Below, piece by piece: positions 44,701 through 52,099 of a stretch of DNA of 64,000 bases (position 1 is its first letter; each line of letters opens with the position of its first letter). Source of the stretch: Nostoc desertorum CM1-VF14 (GTDB lineage Bacteria > Cyanobacteriota > Cyanobacteriia > Cyanobacteriales > Nostocaceae); the NCBI GenBank assembly GCA_019359245.1, contig JAHHHR010000006.1, positions 175,088 through 239,087 of the forward strand. The letters are read 5' to 3'. The notes under the pieces are model-generated. The model was not told where the DNA came from, made no database searches, and saw only the letters and a list, made by a program, of their open reading frames with translations. Made by a program: the position numbers and the translations under genes.

Positions 44701-45276
44701 TGCCTCTGTCTCCGTTAATCCGGCTTCTTGCAAGCGTTGCTGTAAAATCTTATTAAATGATTCTGCTAGTTGAGATTCGTGGAAATAGAGGATGGCTTTT
44801 TTCACTTCCCGCTCATCAAATTCTTGCTCACCTAATTTCTGAATCTGCAAAGCTAAAGGATGAGAAGCTGGAAGGTTTTGATCAATTTTATTGAGTAATT
44901 CGGAATCTTGTTTGAGAATGTCCTGAAAGCTATCAATGTAGGCAGCCTGACTAACTAGTAGCACACAGTTTTCTAAACTTGGCTCTTTGTTGGTTGCATC
45001 AATAATAAACTTTAGTATAGTAATTGCGATGGGTGCAAAGGGAATCACTTCTTTGGTAATTTGACCCAGAGGAGAATTAAATACATCTAATAGCGACGAA
45101 ATCTCTTCTAGATATGGTTTGAAGTTTTGAACGTTGGGTTTTTGCTCCTTAATTGCTTTTGCCAAATCAAGCACGGCTTTAGCAGCTTCGGCTCCAGTCT
45201 TTGTTACCTCTACGCCTTGTGTCCAGTTCAAATCCTGAATGTTTTGCAAAAACTTCCAAAGTTTCGTCATCGCCAT
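41791..45276 (-). CDS. NACHT-type STAND NTPase with pentapeptide and TPR repeats
   Basis: This 1161-residue protein has four parts. Residues 1-260 are helical, with no recognised domain. A NACHT ATPase follows (about 300-480) with Walker A FIQGEAGRGKS (305-315) and Walker B FLFFLDGFDELL (378-389), then a winged-helix/helical part that includes FVHKSFSEFLFAERLL (633-648), typical of NACHT proteins. About 31 pentapeptide units (A(D/N)LSx, 831-985) form a right-handed beta-helix. The C-terminus (about 1005-1140) is TPR-like. STAND proteins oligomerise on sensing a ligand; related bacterial NACHT proteins can defend against phage. No effector domain is recognised, unless the N-terminus is one. 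Confidence 0.9.
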   Translation of the reverse strand: MAMTKLWKFLQNIQDLNWTQGVEVTKTGAEAAKAVLDLAKAIKEQKPNVQNFKPYLEEISSLLDVFNSPLGQITKEVIPFAPIAITILKFIIDATNKEPSLENCVLLVSQAAYIDSFQDILKQDSELLNKIDQNLPASHPLALQIQKLGEQEFDEREVKKAILYFHESQLAESFNKILQQRLQEAGLTETEANTLTERVARHTDEYMQDALVEVGEKADKLWKWYSAGGKEKLEKNLNIEDYLEQVIKPKPEEKIFDETHITFRDLYVPLQVKELDAKDNASLELEAWVKAILNDPDAKHKQVLFIQGEAGRGKSVFCRMFADWVRRELHPSFTPILIRLRDLRVLKDNLTDTLENYLQHLDFVTSDSGWLTDKNTRFLFFLDGFDELLLEGRASGGLKEFLEQVEQFQKDRLCQHQFLVTGRSLALQGIERVLSQTKSLKRVELQPMDDSLRQKWLEKWAVAAQVNKSEFEEFLKACPDEVKNKLAREPLLLYLLARMHRDNRLNVQMFAGADSIKAKIRIYDESVKWVLEKQRDSENQNDNSRLTGLKSEDLRQFLTEAALCVVQSGNESARVTMLEARLKHSQNPAAKLIQDARQENGSEKNQQDKLLNNLLTAFYIKPASGDKGGSVEFVHKSFSEFLFAERLLESFVGWTTKVSKRQREEDLVSTFAMERQIYDLLGYGNLTSEIVEYLMGLLAESSEFNDVERLCQLFQRLEDFYFRWCDGEFIDAEDVNLPQMKKKQLREQLPDRENHLGLRQVDVCTGLNVMILLLELHRYAKTKDDLKGKINFHPCGKPNTDQFDSERLLRIIGYSQCLGVSAFNNNLGLFLSDANLSSIDLSGANLAGINLRGADLSGIDLSGADLGGVYLSDANLSFAKLDRAFLSSAKLNGANLSGANLSLANLSLANLSFANLSRTNLSRTELSVAYLNDADLSGANLSFASLSFANLSDADISGANLSFANLTFATLNGTGLSSINFSGACFEAVFWNSNTKWLNAKGLHEAVGVSPELAQDSAFAAAVALSQGISWVREGKIKQAQEAFKQAQTFDQSLRNSAEFWNSICWVGCLHGYAKNLLPICEKAVILDPDNKRYQDSQGLARVLTGDLVGALEDFQVAVDSGALDFSDDVKQRRLRWIEVLKSGNNPLTPEELEELREVEG

Positions 45277-45352
45277 AGACTATTCTCCAACATCATCAAT
45301 TTAGTAAAAAAGCACCCGTATAGCGTTTCTCGTTTGTATGCAATAGATTTTG

Positions 45353-45440
45353 ACCTCACTTCCATTCCTCTCTCTTAAAAGGAGAGAAGCCTTGAGTCTT
45401 ACTCCCCAACGTTAGTAGGGAAGGGGTTGAGGGTTAGGTC
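45353..45440. repeat. dispersed intergenic repeat, copy 2
   Basis: Shares ACTTCCATTCCTCTC at the left and CTCCCCAACG plus TAGTAGGGAAGGGG at the right with 2478-2588. The middle differs: here CTCTCTTAAAAGGAGAG, a hairpin. Confidence 0.7.
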
Positions 45441-45660
45441 TATATTGGACTCAACTGAGAACCACTATATTACTTAACTCGAATAAAACCAGCTAAAAAG
45501 TTGTTTAACTGTCAGTTTTAACTCAGTATTATTGAGTATGGGCGACTGATAAGCTATTGTATATAATTTCACTGACTACTTGGGAAACGCTATTAGCCCA
45601 GTTTTAAGTTTCAGGCAGAGGCAAAGAGGCGCACAGATTTTTTTAAGTTTGTTGTCCATG

Positions 45661-45807
45661 AGTATCCAAGACTCTCCAGCGAGCATCAAAGACTCTCCAG
45701 CGAGTATTAAAGACTCTTCAGCAAGTATCCAAGACTCTCCAGCGAGTATCAAAGACTCTTGCGCGAATATCAAAGACTCTCCAGCGAGTATTAAAGACTC
45801 TACAATT
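45661..45807. repeat. 21-bp tandem repeat array C, seven units
   Basis: Seven 21-bp units of consensus AGTATCAAAGACTCTCCAGCG, the last degenerating into ACAATT. Same period as arrays A and B but unrelated sequence and no central palindrome. It ends 15 nt from the stop codon of the WD40 gene. Confidence 0.9.
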
Positions 45808-45822
45808 ACAAATTACGAATTA

Positions 45823-47589
45823 TTAACTTCGTTGCCAAATTTTAATTGTCTTATCCAAACTCCCACTAACCAACATCTCGCCGGAAGCTGTGAAAGCTAA
45901 TGCTGTGACTATATTGCCATGACCTGTAAACGTACCCAGCAATTCCCCAGTTTCTAAATGCCACAATTTAATGGTTTTATCAGCACTACCGCTAGCGATA
46001 ATTTGTCCATCGGGACTTAATGCGATCGCATATACTCTATCTCTATGTCCTTTAAGAGTATGAAGTAATTCCCCAGTCTCCAATTGCCAAATTTTAATCG
46101 TTTGATCCCAGCTACCACTCACCAGCAGTTTACCATCTGCACTGATCGCTAAGGAACGGACAATGTGAGAATGACCCATGAGGGTATGCAGTGGTTCTGC
46201 ATCCTTTAAACTTTTGACTCCCGTCTGGGGTAAGGTGCGCCAAACTTTGATTTTACGATAGCTACCTGTAACTAAAGTTTCCCCGTCTCGACTCAAAACT
46301 AGAGAATGAGCAGCTGTATCATCTAAAGAGAGTGCGATCGCAACCTGACGTTGCATCAAATCCCAAAACAGAATTTTTCTATCATCTCCGCCTGTTGCTA
46401 ACATTCTGCCATCTGGAGTAAAAGCAGCACATCGCACTACGCCATTATGTTTGTGCAAAATATCTATCAAGTCTAAAGCGCCTACGTGCCAAAGCTTAAT
46501 TGTCGAGTCTGCACCGCAACTCACTAAAGTCTGTCCATCTGAACTAAAAGCCAGGGAATTCACTTCATCCACCAGCCCAGATATCACCCAAGGATACTCT
46601 GATAATGTATCTATTAATTCACCCTTGCTTAAATCCCAGAGTTTCGTTTCTCCCCGACTACCACTTGCCAATATGGGTAAGGCTTTGCCATTATTACACC
46701 CGGAACTGAAAGCTAGGCAATTAATGCCTCTGGTGTGCCCTTGCAAAGTTTGCCAGCATTCCCAATCACCAACTATCCCCTTAAGGCAATGCTCTGATGG
46801 TAGAGTCTGTATTGTATCTGCGATCGCTTTCTCATTAATTAATGGCGACGTGTCTTTTTTACCAATCAGTGATTCTAAATACCAACTCAACCCCCCCGCA
46901 TACAACAAGTTACTCGGATTAATGTAGAGTTTTGGTTCAGTAAGTTCAATTTGATTGGCAGGTAAAAAGCCTGTAATTATGCTTTGTTTTTCGTCGTATC
47001 CTAGCTTATCTGTAGATGGATAAAACAAACACAGAAAAATTAATACTTGGTGCTTTCTTAAATCTTCTTGAGTGACCGACCACCTAATTTTGTTTTTCTT
47101 AATACCATTAAAACTTTCTCCATCAGCAACATAAACTTGAACACTTAGCTGAGGATTATCTTTTAGTACATAAGAAAATTTGCTTTCGCCACCCAAATTT
47201 CCTTCATCATCTAAAACCATGTTTTCCACGGTATCTTGTGATACCTTTTTTACTAACTTCCCCAAGCGTTCAGTTATCACCCGGTCAACAATATGCTCTC
47301 GCAAAAGATAATCTTGGGCTTGTTGTTGGAAGTATTTGGGAAAAGGTATTGTCCAATCAGGAGGTTCAGGATATTCAGGCGGCGTCGGCGGCGGATTTTT
47401 GGCGAGAACTTCTGCTTGTTGGCGAGAAAGTTCTTGGAGTCTAGCCAATGGCTCGCCCCAAAAAGCCATAATTTCCGTGTGACAACCTTTGACTTGACTT
47501 TCCAGCAAAGATAAGTCATAAGTTTTAGGTTTTTTCACACGTTGAAGGAAGTCAGCTTGTTGAGCTTTAAGTAAGCTAATCCAATCCAT
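45823..47589 (-). CDS. WD40 repeat protein with a novel N-terminal domain
   Basis: This 588-residue protein has an N-terminal helix-rich region with coiled-coil character (about 1-65), a Pro-rich hinge (NPPPTPPEYPEPPDW), and an unrecognised alpha/beta domain (about 80-285). A C-terminal beta-propeller (about 288-588) has seven WD40 repeats, the last four very regular (SGSWDQTIKIWQLETGELLH, then SGSADKTIKLWHLE, and so on). WD40 propellers are binding platforms. It is transcribed in the same direction as the NACHT gene, 546 nt upstream of it. Combination with a STAND ATPase in one pathway is plausible. No signal peptide. Confidence 0.88.
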   Translation of the reverse strand: MDWISLLKAQQADFLQRVKKPKTYDLSLLESQVKGCHTEIMAFWGEPLARLQELSRQQAEVLAKNPPPTPPEYPEPPDWTIPFPKYFQQQAQDYLLREHIVDRVITERLGKLVKKVSQDTVENMVLDDEGNLGGESKFSYVLKDNPQLSVQVYVADGESFNGIKKNKIRWSVTQEDLRKHQVLIFLCLFYPSTDKLGYDEKQSIITGFLPANQIELTEPKLYINPSNLLYAGGLSWYLESLIGKKDTSPLINEKAIADTIQTLPSEHCLKGIVGDWECWQTLQGHTRGINCLAFSSGCNNGKALPILASGSRGETKLWDLSKGELIDTLSEYPWVISGLVDEVNSLAFSSDGQTLVSCGADSTIKLWHVGALDLIDILHKHNGVVRCAAFTPDGRMLATGGDDRKILFWDLMQRQVAIALSLDDTAAHSLVLSRDGETLVTGSYRKIKVWRTLPQTGVKSLKDAEPLHTLMGHSHIVRSLAISADGKLLVSGSWDQTIKIWQLETGELLHTLKGHRDRVYAIALSPDGQIIASGSADKTIKLWHLETGELLGTFTGHGNIVTALAFTASGEMLVSGSLDKTIKIWQRS

Positions 47590-48002
47590 CTACATTCCTG
47601 CGGCAAACTATTGCATACCTACGGTAAGCTATACCAATGCAATTACTCAAGTTTATAACCTTAGTTAATTAAAAATACAGTAATCTTAGTAGTCTAATAA
47701 AACACAGCCATAAGCAGATATTTCCGGGAAAAAATAGAGATAGATAGCACTTAGACATTTCATGAACTGATGCAGTTGAAGTATATAGAATTAAATGATG
47801 TCAGTCAATTCTAACGGAGATGGAGAAGCAGATACTGTTTCTAGGGAAACACTTCTAACTGCAAAGGAAAGTTTAATCTGAGAGGGATTTCAAAGGTTGC
47901 TGTAACATCAAGTCAACAAATACCTGCATAAAAACAACTCAGTAATGATGATTTTAAGGGAGATTATCTGAAATTGGTATAAATGGTAAATATTGGTTAA
48001 TT
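47590..48002. other. non-coding stretch upstream of the WD40 gene
   Basis: No gene or strong repeat is seen in these 413 bp. It should hold the promoter of the minus-strand WD40 gene. Confidence 0.45.
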
Positions 48003-48398
48003 TTAACCTTTGCGTTTTGGTTGCCTGGGTGTAGTACTTACATCAGAGGAGTTGCCAAAAGTATCTCTTGCCTCAATCTGTTTAATTTTCATTTGCAAGT
48101 TCAAGTCATCACTGCTAACAATTGTTTCTAAATTTGCTAATCTTTGCTCTAACAGTTCTATTTGTTGCTGTTGCAAATAGTTAGCTTTTGATTTTTGCTC
48201 ATCAGAACGCCAAACAGCAACTGTACCAACGGCTGCGCCACCAATAGCAACTAAAGGAAGAATAGCACCGCTTCTAGTAACGGCTGACAGTGGGACGCAA
48301 ACTCCAAGAATAGCGACTGTAATCACCCAGATTCTGGTGGTGGCAGATAATCTGACATCTTGGTATTGTTCTAGATTTGTTTGAGATTTTTTAGCCAT
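48003..48398 (-). CDS. hypothetical membrane protein with coiled coil (131 aa)
   Basis: ATG 48398 is chosen over an in-frame TTG four codons earlier. Two hydrophobic helices (about 23-42 and 45-62, Gly/Ala-rich) are followed by a long polar helix (about 66-105, YLQQQQIELLEQRLANLE) with coiled-coil heptads and a basic Pro-containing tail (TTPRQPKRKG). This resembles small cyanobacterial proteins with a membrane anchor and a cytoplasmic coiled coil, but I recognise no family. It is monocistronic. Confidence 0.6.
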   Translation of the reverse strand: MAKKSQTNLEQYQDVRLSATTRIWVITVAILGVCVPLSAVTRSGAILPLVAIGGAAVGTVAVWRSDEQKSKANYLQQQQIELLEQRLANLETIVSSDDLNLQMKIKQIEARDTFGNSSDVSTTPRQPKRKG

Positions 48399-48703
48399 AA
48401 GTTTATCCAAAAAAAGCTATTTGCTAGATTGGCACAATTGTTTACTAAACTACTTCCTGCAAATGGGTTAAGTATAATTCCTATCCTAATATAGGACTAT
48501 GATTTGATTCCTGAACCACTCATAGAGAGAGGGAACAGGGAAAAAGGAATAAAGGTGTACTGAATTTGGTTAAAAAGTTAAGTAAGAGTTCTATGTTCTT
48601 GTAATTATAGTTACTCAGTTATTTGCGATCGCTAGATTGGGATTGCTAGGAGCAGTTGTACCTGAGCAATAGAAAAATTTTCAATGATATCAGGAAAAAC
48701 CAG
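48399..48703. other. divergent spacer
   Basis: Nothing is recognised in these 305 bp apart from a HIP1 site near 48626. Promoters of the two flanking divergent genes are expected here. Confidence 0.4.
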
Positions 48704-49684
48704 ATGACAGTTCGTGCTTTTTTCCAAGCTGCTAAAGTCGAGGGTTTCCAGCCTCCTTACGATACCATTCACCTGAAAATTCTCTATCCAGCACAGATGG
48801 CGAGGCATAAGGTACAAACAAATAGGGATTTGGCAGTTGATTTAGAAAAAGCACCTTTTCCAGTAGTGATTTTCTTCAACGGCATTAACTGTGATGCTCA
48901 ACAATATCAATGGTTGGCGGTTAAACTCGCTGAACGTGGATTAGTGGTGATTCTCTTTAACTGGATTGCAGAACCTATGCCAGGAATAATTAGTCTGACT
49001 CCAGGGGTTGATTTTGAAAAGATGAAACCAACAATTTATCGTACTGTTCCCACCGCATCGGCTTTGCCAGCACTGCTAGCGAAAGTGGAACAGTTACAGT
49101 CTCAGGGGATTTTAGCTGGAATGCTTGATCTACAAAGAATAATTTTAGGTGGACACTCCGCAGGTGGTAGAGTAGCGATCGAAAACGCTGATCCTCATTT
49201 TTTCCCTCAAGTCGCAGCATCTTTTGGTTATGGTTCACATACAATGGGAACCTTATTATTGGGGTATGAAGCAGGTACTATCTTACCCTTACCAGACTCC
49301 CTACCACTTCTACTGATGGGAGGAACCTGCGATGGAGTAATTGCGAACAATAGCGATCGCTATGGTATAACTTCTGGAAATGCTACCACCCCAGTCATCC
49401 GTACATTCCAAGAAGCAATTAGTGGAGGACGAAATGATAGCTATCTGGTACTTTTAGATGGGGCAAATCACTTTTCGATAGTTGATCCGCTAGACTCCAC
49501 CCTAGATACACCCTTGTTAGACTTTCCCGCCACCCAACCCCAAGAAAACTTTCGTTTGCTGATGAGTGAAATTATTGGTCTTTTTATTGACGCTCATGTT
49601 CGCCACCAACCAGAAGCATCTCAGCGGCTTGAGCAATTATTGAATACTGCCAATCCTCTGATAAAATCCTTTGAGCGTAAATAG
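48704..49684 (+). CDS. alpha/beta hydrolase (chlorophyllase/dienelactone-hydrolase-like)
   Basis: ATG 48704 has AGGA at good spacing and gives 326 residues; an upstream TTG at 48656 is less likely. The fold is a classic alpha/beta hydrolase: VVIFFNGINCDAQQYQWLAV around the oxyanion turn, the nucleophile elbow GGHSAGG, an acid in MGGTCDGV and the catalytic His in LDGANHFSI. The overall pattern, with a long loop before the nucleophile and a large alcohol-binding region, recalls plant chlorophyllase and PET-hydrolase-like enzymes. The gene is 11 nt upstream of an NAD(P)-binding protein and surely co-transcribed with it. Substrate is unknown. Confidence 0.85.
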   Translation: MTVRAFFQAAKVEGFQPPYDTIHLKILYPAQMARHKVQTNRDLAVDLEKAPFPVVIFFNGINCDAQQYQWLAVKLAERGLVVILFNWIAEPMPGIISLTPGVDFEKMKPTIYRTVPTASALPALLAKVEQLQSQGILAGMLDLQRIILGGHSAGGRVAIENADPHFFPQVAASFGYGSHTMGTLLLGYEAGTILPLPDSLPLLLMGGTCDGVIANNSDRYGITSGNATTPVIRTFQEAISGGRNDSYLVLLDGANHFSIVDPLDSTLDTPLLDFPATQPQENFRLLMSEIIGLFIDAHVRHQPEASQRLEQLLNTANPLIKSFERK

Positions 49685-49695
49685 TTAAATTTATT

Positions 49696-50373
49696 ATGAC
49701 AAGTGCATCTTATATTTTTCTGGCTGGAGCAAGTCGCGGTGTTGGTCGAGAAATTGCTCAATATCTCACAGCGCAACAGCTAAAGGTAAAAGCACTCCTG
49801 AGAACAGCAGCAGTTGCTACTGAACTAGAAAAAATCGGTATTGAGGTAGTCTTGGGAGATGCCTTGAATGTTGGCGATGTAGAACGCGCAATGCTGACAG
49901 ATGAACCTATTCACGCCGTTATCAGTACAATTGGTGGTTTACCATCAGAAGGAGAAAGGGCAGATTACCCTGGTAATAGAAATCTGATCGATGCAGCAGT
50001 TAAAGCTGGAGTACAAAAATTTATTCTTGTGTCTTCGATTGGTGCTGGCAATAGTGTTGTTGCTCTGTCACCCCAAGTTTTAGTAGCACTAGGAACAGTT
50101 TTAGCTGAGAAAGACAAAGCTGAACAACACTTAATTGCCAGTGGACTCACTTATACAATCATCCGCCCAGGTGGACTAAAGTCAGAACCAGCAACGGGTA
50201 ATGGCGTTTTGACTGAAGATCCGCACATTAGTGGTAGCATCACTCGTGCAGATGTGGCACAGTTAGTTGTTCGTTGTTTAAATAGCGATCGTGCCAATAA
50301 TAAAATTTTGTCAGCCATAGACCGAAATATGCAGTTTGGACAAAGAGAATTTACAGAATTTAATTTGGAGTAA
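49696..50373 (+). CDS. NAD(P)-binding atypical SDR protein
   Basis: This 225-residue protein has the Rossmann signature FLAGASRGVGREIAQYL (Gly-x-x-Gly-x-x-Gly), a basic residue after beta-2 (ALLRTAA) that favours NADP(H), GDALNVGDV, and the mid-domain ILVSSIGAGNS without the catalytic Tyr-x-x-x-Lys of classical SDRs. TIIRPGGLKSEPATG is typical of the NmrA/YwnB-like atypical group. It is 11 nt downstream of the hydrolase gene and converges with the Rieske gene with 1 nt between them. Such proteins act as reductases or redox sensors; the specific role is unknown. Confidence 0.87.
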   Translation: MTSASYIFLAGASRGVGREIAQYLTAQQLKVKALLRTAAVATELEKIGIEVVLGDALNVGDVERAMLTDEPIHAVISTIGGLPSEGERADYPGNRNLIDAAVKAGVQKFILVSSIGAGNSVVALSPQVLVALGTVLAEKDKAEQHLIASGLTYTIIRPGGLKSEPATGNGVLTEDPHISGSITRADVAQLVVRCLNSDRANNKILSAIDRNMQFGQREFTEFNLE

Positions 50374-50374
50374 T

Positions 50375-51427
50375 TTAAGCACGCCAACGGAGTATTTGGC
50401 CCTTGACAGGATTGACAAATTCTCGTCCTTCAGCAACAGACTTAGCATACTCCCGCTTCAACTGGTAATACCACTGCGCCTGCATATCTGAGTCTTTAAT
50501 CAGCCTTAGCACAGGATTATATTTCAGACCGATCTGCTGCTTTTCCACAACCGCTCGGTCTTGTCCCAGAAAGGTTTGTGCCAGCACGTGTAGCAGTGGC
50601 TTGAAAAATCCCGCCCAACGAACTGTCCAGTAAAGAGCAAAAGTTACCTCAGTTTCTGTGTCAGAAATGGGTGTAACTGCTGTTAAATTAACGACTCGAT
50701 GCTTACCGATTGTGGTTTCTTCTATTCTCACTCCAGGTAAACGAAAAGAAATCTCCGTTTCCGGCACACCACCACCAATCAGCAAGTATAATCGACCACC
50801 ATTGGCTGGCAATCGGTGCCGTCGCATCGTGAAGCCGTAGGGCGAAGCGTCAAATTGCTTAACTTCCTCGTGCAGTTGCTCATTTCGCCACCACCAAGCG
50901 CGATGAACATAAGGTGAATGAGCAGGGTCCATCAGACCTACCACTGCATGATCCACAAAACAGGGAAATCTCATCACTTCTATGAACTGGGGCGATCGCT
51001 CATCAAACCCTGGAATTACTGGAATCTCCATCTCAGAAGCAGGTTGAGGGTTATCGGGATCAGCCATATATATCCAGATATTTCCTTGGGCTTCCCGGAC
51101 TGTATATGAGTGTACGTCAAAGCGACTCAACTCCATCTTCTGCTCCTCTACAAGAGATGGAATTGCAGTGCAGCGTCCAGCCGGGTTAAAACGCCAACCG
51201 TGGTAGCAGCATTCCACTTCCTGCCCATCGAATCTGCCACAACTCAAGGGCACACCGCGATGCGGACAAATGTCCGTCATTGCAGAGATTTTACCATCCT
51301 GTCCGCGGACTAACAGCACAGGTTCTCCCAAAAAAATGCGGCTGACCATCATACCTGGCTTGATCTGATTACTAGGCAGAGCATAGTACCAAGTATTACG
51401 TAATACAAAGTTATCGTTATTTTTCAT
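50375..51427 (-). CDS. Rieske 2Fe-2S ring-hydroxylating oxygenase, alpha subunit
   Basis: This 350-residue oxygenase has an N-terminal Rieske domain with Cys54-Pro-His56 and Cys73-Cys-Tyr-His76 (CPHRGVPLSCG and CCYHGWRF), and a catalytic domain whose mononuclear iron ligands appear as His170 and His175 in DPAHSPYVH. The type is like vanillate demethylase or pheophorbide a oxygenase relatives, which take electrons from a separate reductase. No such reductase is adjacent. The protein is truncated neither end and has no transmembrane tail of the chloroplast enzymes. Its substrate is open; it converges with the SDR gene. Confidence 0.9.
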   Translation of the reverse strand: MKNNDNFVLRNTWYYALPSNQIKPGMMVSRIFLGEPVLLVRGQDGKISAMTDICPHRGVPLSCGRFDGQEVECCYHGWRFNPAGRCTAIPSLVEEQKMELSRFDVHSYTVREAQGNIWIYMADPDNPQPASEMEIPVIPGFDERSPQFIEVMRFPCFVDHAVVGLMDPAHSPYVHRAWWWRNEQLHEEVKQFDASPYGFTMRRHRLPANGGRLYLLIGGGVPETEISFRLPGVRIEETTIGKHRVVNLTAVTPISDTETEVTFALYWTVRWAGFFKPLLHVLAQTFLGQDRAVVEKQQIGLKYNPVLRLIKDSDMQAQWYYQLKREYAKSVAEGREFVNPVKGQILRWRA

Positions 51428-51609
51428 AGTTAATTGCGTCTACCTTTGACACAACAAAAGTCCTGGTTTGTGGAAAGGAAGGTTATGCTTAGAAACATTC
51501 TTTCAGATTTTAATTGCTGTAAGTAAATTCAACTGATGAATTTGTTGATCGTTTTCGTAATTCTCTCAGATTTGGGTTGTTTTGGAAGGATTGCAAGTGC
51601 GAAGTTGGA

Positions 51610-52047
51610 TTATTCGCCAGAAATTTGGACAGATACCGTTCTTTTGCGCGGCCCATCCAACTCAAAAAACAACACAGATTGCCAGGTTCCCAAAGCTAAT
51701 TTACCATCCACAACTGGAATTATCTCACTAGTGGTCAGCATCATTGCCATTAAGTGAGAGTGAGCATTAATTGGCTCATCTTCTGGAACATCTCTTAAAT
51801 GCAAGTCATTATGTAAGTAACAGTCTGATTCAGGTGCTAATTTTTGCAGGAATACTTTTATATCTTCTAACAATCTGACTTCATTTTCGTTGATAGCTAA
51901 AGCTGTTGTAGTATGTCGAGAAAATACTAAAACTTGTCCGTTTTTAATTGATGTTGAAGCCAGAAAATCTTCTATTTGTGGGGTTATATTATAAATATTA
52001 ATTTGGGGTTCAGTTTCAATTTCAATTAACTTATTAATAATTGGCAT
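51610..52047 (-). CDS. YjbQ family protein (UPF0047)
   Basis: ATG 52047 gives 145 residues, the usual length of the family; the in-frame upstream extension would overlap the preceding aminotransferase gene and has no family similarity. Hallmarks are VFSRHTTTALAINENE and NAHSHLMAMM (conserved His residues of the active site), plus LGTWQSVLFFELDGPR. E. coli YjbQ has weak thiamine-phosphate synthase activity, so databases call the family secondary thiamine-phosphate synthase; its main function is unsettled. It lies 53 nt downstream of the aminotransferase and may be co-transcribed. Confidence 0.92.
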   Translation of the reverse strand: MPIINKLIEIETEPQINIYNITPQIEDFLASTSIKNGQVLVFSRHTTTALAINENEVRLLEDIKVFLQKLAPESDCYLHNDLHLRDVPEDEPINAHSHLMAMMLTTSEIIPVVDGKLALGTWQSVLFFELDGPRKRTVSVQISGE

Positions 52048-52099
52048 CTGTTCAATTTTATATTTGGGATTGCAAAGCAGGCAGGAATATGAGTGACTT

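Larger units (their letters stand above)
45277..45822. other. spacer with a dispersed repeat and 21-bp array C
   Basis: No gene is supported. It contains the second copy of a dispersed repeat (45353-45440) and the seven-unit array C (45661-45807). A short minus-strand open frame of heptapeptide repeats (LILAGES type) at 45576-45773 arises from the array. Confidence 0.6.
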
